DNA of 64,000 nucleotides from Bugula neritina (Eukaryota > Bryozoa > Gymnolaemata > Cheilostomatida > Bugulidae), in assembly GCA_964035545.1 (NCBI GenBank), contig CAXIUT010000230.1, forward strand, positions 620,001 through 684,000, given 5' to 3'. Positions 61,394 to 64,000 of the stretch are shown piece by piece. Made by a program: the position numbers and the translations under genes. How positions within the stretch are numbered: the first letter of the stretch is position 1; each line of letters starts with the position of its first letter. The notes beneath the pieces are model-generated. The model was not told the origin of the DNA, ran no database searches, and saw only the letters and a program-made list of their open reading frames with translations.

Positions 61394-63220
61394 TACTGCA
61401 ACATACTGAAATATACTGCAACATACTGAAATACACTGCAAAATACTGAAATACACTGTAACATACTGAAATACACTGCAAAATACTACAACATATTGAA
61501 ATACACTGCAACACATTGAAATATACTGCAACATACCTAAATATACGGTAATATACTGAAATATACTGTAACACATTGAAAAATACTACAAAATACTGAA
61601 ATACACTGCAACATACTACAACATACTGAAATACGCTGTAATACATTGAAATCCACTGCAACACATTGAAATATACTGTAACTCGCTGAAACATACTGTA
61701 ACTCGCTGAAATATAGTGTAATATACGGAAATGTACTGTAAAATACTGGAATATAATGTAACACACTGAAATATACTGCAACATACTGAAATACACTGTA
61801 ACATACTGAAATATACTGCAACATCCTGCAACATACTGAAATACACTGTAACATACTGAAATACACTGCAACATCCTACAAGATACTGAAATACACTGTA
61901 ACATATTGAAGTACACTGCAACACATTGAAGTATTCTGCAACACACTTAAACATACGGCAACATACTGAAATATACTTCGGCACATTGCACTATACTGCA
62001 GCATACTGAAATGTGCTGTAGCCTACTGAAATACACTGCATTATACTGAAATACACTGCTACATACTGAAATATACTGCAACATACCGAAATGCACTGTA
62101 ATATGCTGAATTACACTGCAACACATTGATATATACTGCAACATAGCAAAATATATATTAAACTACTGAAAAACACTTTAACACATTGAAAAATACTGCA
62201 ACATACCTAGTTATACTATAACACACTGAAATATACTGCAACATACTGAAATACACTGTAAAATACTGAAATATACTGCGAGATACTGAAATACACTGCT
62301 ACATACTGAAATATACTGCAACATACTGCAACATACTGAAATACACTGTAACATACTAAAATACACTGCAACATACTACAACATATTGAAATACACTGCA
62401 ACACATTGAAATAAACTGCAACATACCTAAATATACGGTAATATACTGAAATAAACTATAACACATTGAAAATACTGCAACATACTGAAATACACTGCTA
62501 CATACTGAAATATACTGCAACACACTGCAACATACTGCAACATACTAAAATACACTGTAACATAATGAAATACACTGCAACACATTGAAATATACTGCAA
62601 AATACTTAAATACACTGCTACATACTGAAATATATTGCAACACACTGCAACATACTGCAACATACTAAAATATACTGCAACATACTGAAATACGCTGCAT
62701 AATACTGAAATACACTGTAACATACTGAAATATACTGCAACATACTGAAATTTACTGCTACATACTGAAATATACTGCAACACTCTGCAACATACTGCAA
62801 CATACTAAAATACACTGTAACATATTGAAATACACTGCAACACATTGAAATACACTGCAAAATACTGCAACATACTGAAATACACTGTAACATACTGAAA
62901 TACACTGTAACATACTGAAATATACTGCAACATACTGAAATACACTGCTACATACTGAAATATATTGCAACATACTGAAATACACTGTAATATGCTGAAT
63001 TACACTGCAACATACTGCAACATACTGAAATACACTGTAACATACTGAAATACACTGCAACATGCTACAACATATTGAAATACACTGCAACACATTGAAT
63101 ATACTGCAACATACCTAAATATGCGGTAATATACTGAAATAAACTATAACACATTGAAAATACTGCAACACACATAATTATACTGTAACACACTGAAATA
63201 TACTGCAACATACTGAAATA
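61394..63220. repeat. D + E module zone and unassigned monomers
   Basis: 61,490 to about 62,160 parallels 43,130-43,800 (same order of variant units, ending in D and E modules at 61,810 and 62,141). At 62,471 only the second of the usual twin deletions is present. The stretch 62,490-63,090 is a fairly canonical monomer array resembling the 260-bp sub-repeat zone. Twin deletions return at about 63,098 and 63,157. Confidence 0.65.
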
Positions 63221-63640
63221 CACTGTAAAATACTGAAATATACTGCAACATACTGAAATACACTGCTACATACTGAAATATACTGCAACATACTGCAACA
63301 TACTGAAATACACTGTAACATACTGAAATATACTGCAACATCCTGCAACATACTGAAATACACTGTAAAATACTGAAATATACTGCAACATACTGAAATA
63401 CACTGCTACATACTGAAATATACTGCAACATACTGCAACATACTGAAATACACTGTAACATACTGAAATATACTGCAACATCCTGCAACATACTGAAATA
63501 CACTGTAAAATACTGAAATATACTGCAACATACTGAAATACACTGCTACATACTGAAATATACTGCAACATACTGCAACATACTGAAATACACTGTAACA
63601 TACTGAAATATACTGCAACATCCTGCAACCTACTGAAATA
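63221..63640. repeat. Three near-perfect 140-bp tandem copies
   Basis: Copies at 63,221-63,360, 63,361-63,500 and 63,501-63,640, each 14 monomers long and containing one ATACACTGCT unit and one ACATCCTGCA unit. Reading base by base I see a single difference (C for A at 63,630, third copy). The 140-bp length equals the longer half of the 260-bp sub-repeat elsewhere. Confidence 0.92.
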
Positions 63641-64000
63641 CACTGTAACATACTGAAATACACTGTAATATGCTGAATTACACTGCAACACATTGAAGTC
63701 TTATGCAACACACTTAAACATACGGCAACATACTGAAATATACTTCGGCACATTGCAATATACTGCAGCATACTGAAATATGCTTTAGCCTACTGAAATA
63801 CACTGCATTATACTGAAATACACTGCTACATACTGAAAAATACTGCAACATACTGAAATAGACTGTAATATGCTGAATTACACTGCAAAACATTGAAATA
63901 TACTGCAACATAGCAAAATATATATTAAACGACTGAAATATACTTTAACAGATTGAAAAATACTGCAACATACACAATTATACTGTAACACACTGAAATA
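63641..64000. repeat. Array continues to the window edge (D and E modules)
   Basis: Contains a D module (about 63,700-63,820, with AATGCTTTAG-like change near 63,781) and an E module at 63,908. The array runs off the right edge in the same orientation, so its end lies outside the window. Confidence 0.75.

Larger units (their letters stand above)
1..64000. repeat. 10-bp monomer satellite array filling the whole window
   Basis: The window is an uninterrupted head-to-tail array of 10-bp units. Two unit classes dominate: ACATACTGAA and ATACACTGCA (with ATATACTGCA and ATACACTGTA as common variants), often alternating as a 20-bp dimer. Positions 5-8 (ACTG) and 10 (A) of the unit are the most constant; positions 2, 4 and 9 vary most. 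The consensus dimer is 45% A, 25% C, 20% T and 10% G, so the strands are strongly asymmetric. CpG is rare and confined to variant units such as those ending TGCG, CGGCA or CGGTA. No start-to-stop gene, tRNA, rRNA, inverted terminal repeat or unique insert is visible. The minus strand is open in all frames purely because of the unit sequence. The array is most likely structural heterochromatic DNA of a eukaryote; that role is inference. Confidence 0.97.

Noticed and set aside
1-64000. Telomeric repeat
   Set aside because: The unit is 10 bp and carries CTG; it lacks the G-run typical of TTAGGG-like telomeric repeats and has complex HOR structure.
1-64000. Simple CA/TG microsatellite
   Set aside because: ACACAC runs are only parts of the ACACACTGCA monomer variant; the period is 10 bp, not 2.
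1-64000. tRNA, rRNA or other structured RNA genes
   Set aside because: No stretch departs from the 10-bp monomer long enough to hold one, and no inverted-repeat stem arrangement was seen.
1-64000. Bacterial or phage origin
   Set aside because: No coding sequence in 64 kb and kilobase-scale nested satellite repeats are not compatible with a normal prokaryotic or phage genome.

Overview
The whole 64-kb window is one eukaryote-type satellite array. The basic unit is a 10-bp A/C-rich monomer, best written as the 20-bp dimer ACATACTGAAATACACTGCA, repeated roughly 6,400 times head to tail in one orientation. I see no protein-coding gene, RNA gene, transposon, CRISPR array or unique-sequence island. 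The organism cannot be named from this. Array size, nested higher-order repeats (HORs) and lack of genes point to eukaryotic heterochromatin (centromeric, pericentromeric, subtelomeric or sex-chromosome-like). I have an unverified recollection that similar Cys/Val/Gln repeat 'proteins' appear as spurious predictions in some marine protist gene sets, but that is not evidence.

Layout: (1) 1-18,060: a 3,140-bp HOR (314 monomers) in six tandem copies, the first internally shortened (2,530 bp) and the last cut off at 18,060. Complete copies come in two versions, A and B, in the order A-B-A-B-B for copies 2-6. (2) 18,061-28,090: a rearranged zone with a 570-bp segment found twice, a 1,650-bp partial tandem duplication, a 1,970-bp tandem and a 3,989-bp block duplication. 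(3) 28,091-42,734: a second large HOR of about 6.8 kb in two copies, with internal 2,559-bp and 1,238-bp tandem duplications. (4) 41,280-55,710: 4.07-kb, 2.26-kb and smaller duplications that reuse the same modules. (5) 55,711-59,243: segments repeated at spacings of 1,140, 1,428 and 2,568 bp. (6) 59,244-64,000: a 1.06-kb duplication, recurring D and E marker modules, and a nearly perfect 3 x 140-bp triplication at 63,221-63,640.

Two properties shape everything else. First, the monomer length is held at 10 bp: every line keeps the same register for the first 22,350 bp, and the rest carries only about 40 one- or two-base slips, most of them inherited copies of a few events. Second, the minus strand is open in all three frames because a 10-bp unit cycles through the frames and its complement has no stop. 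The plus strand meets TGA in every frame about every 60 bp. The many minus-strand open stretches (up to 347 codons) are therefore compositional, not genes.

Block boundaries were read by eye from shared variant monomers. They are good to about one monomer where stated as exact and to a few tens of bases elsewhere. Very similar long repeats are also where assemblies fail, so copy numbers should be treated as provisional.
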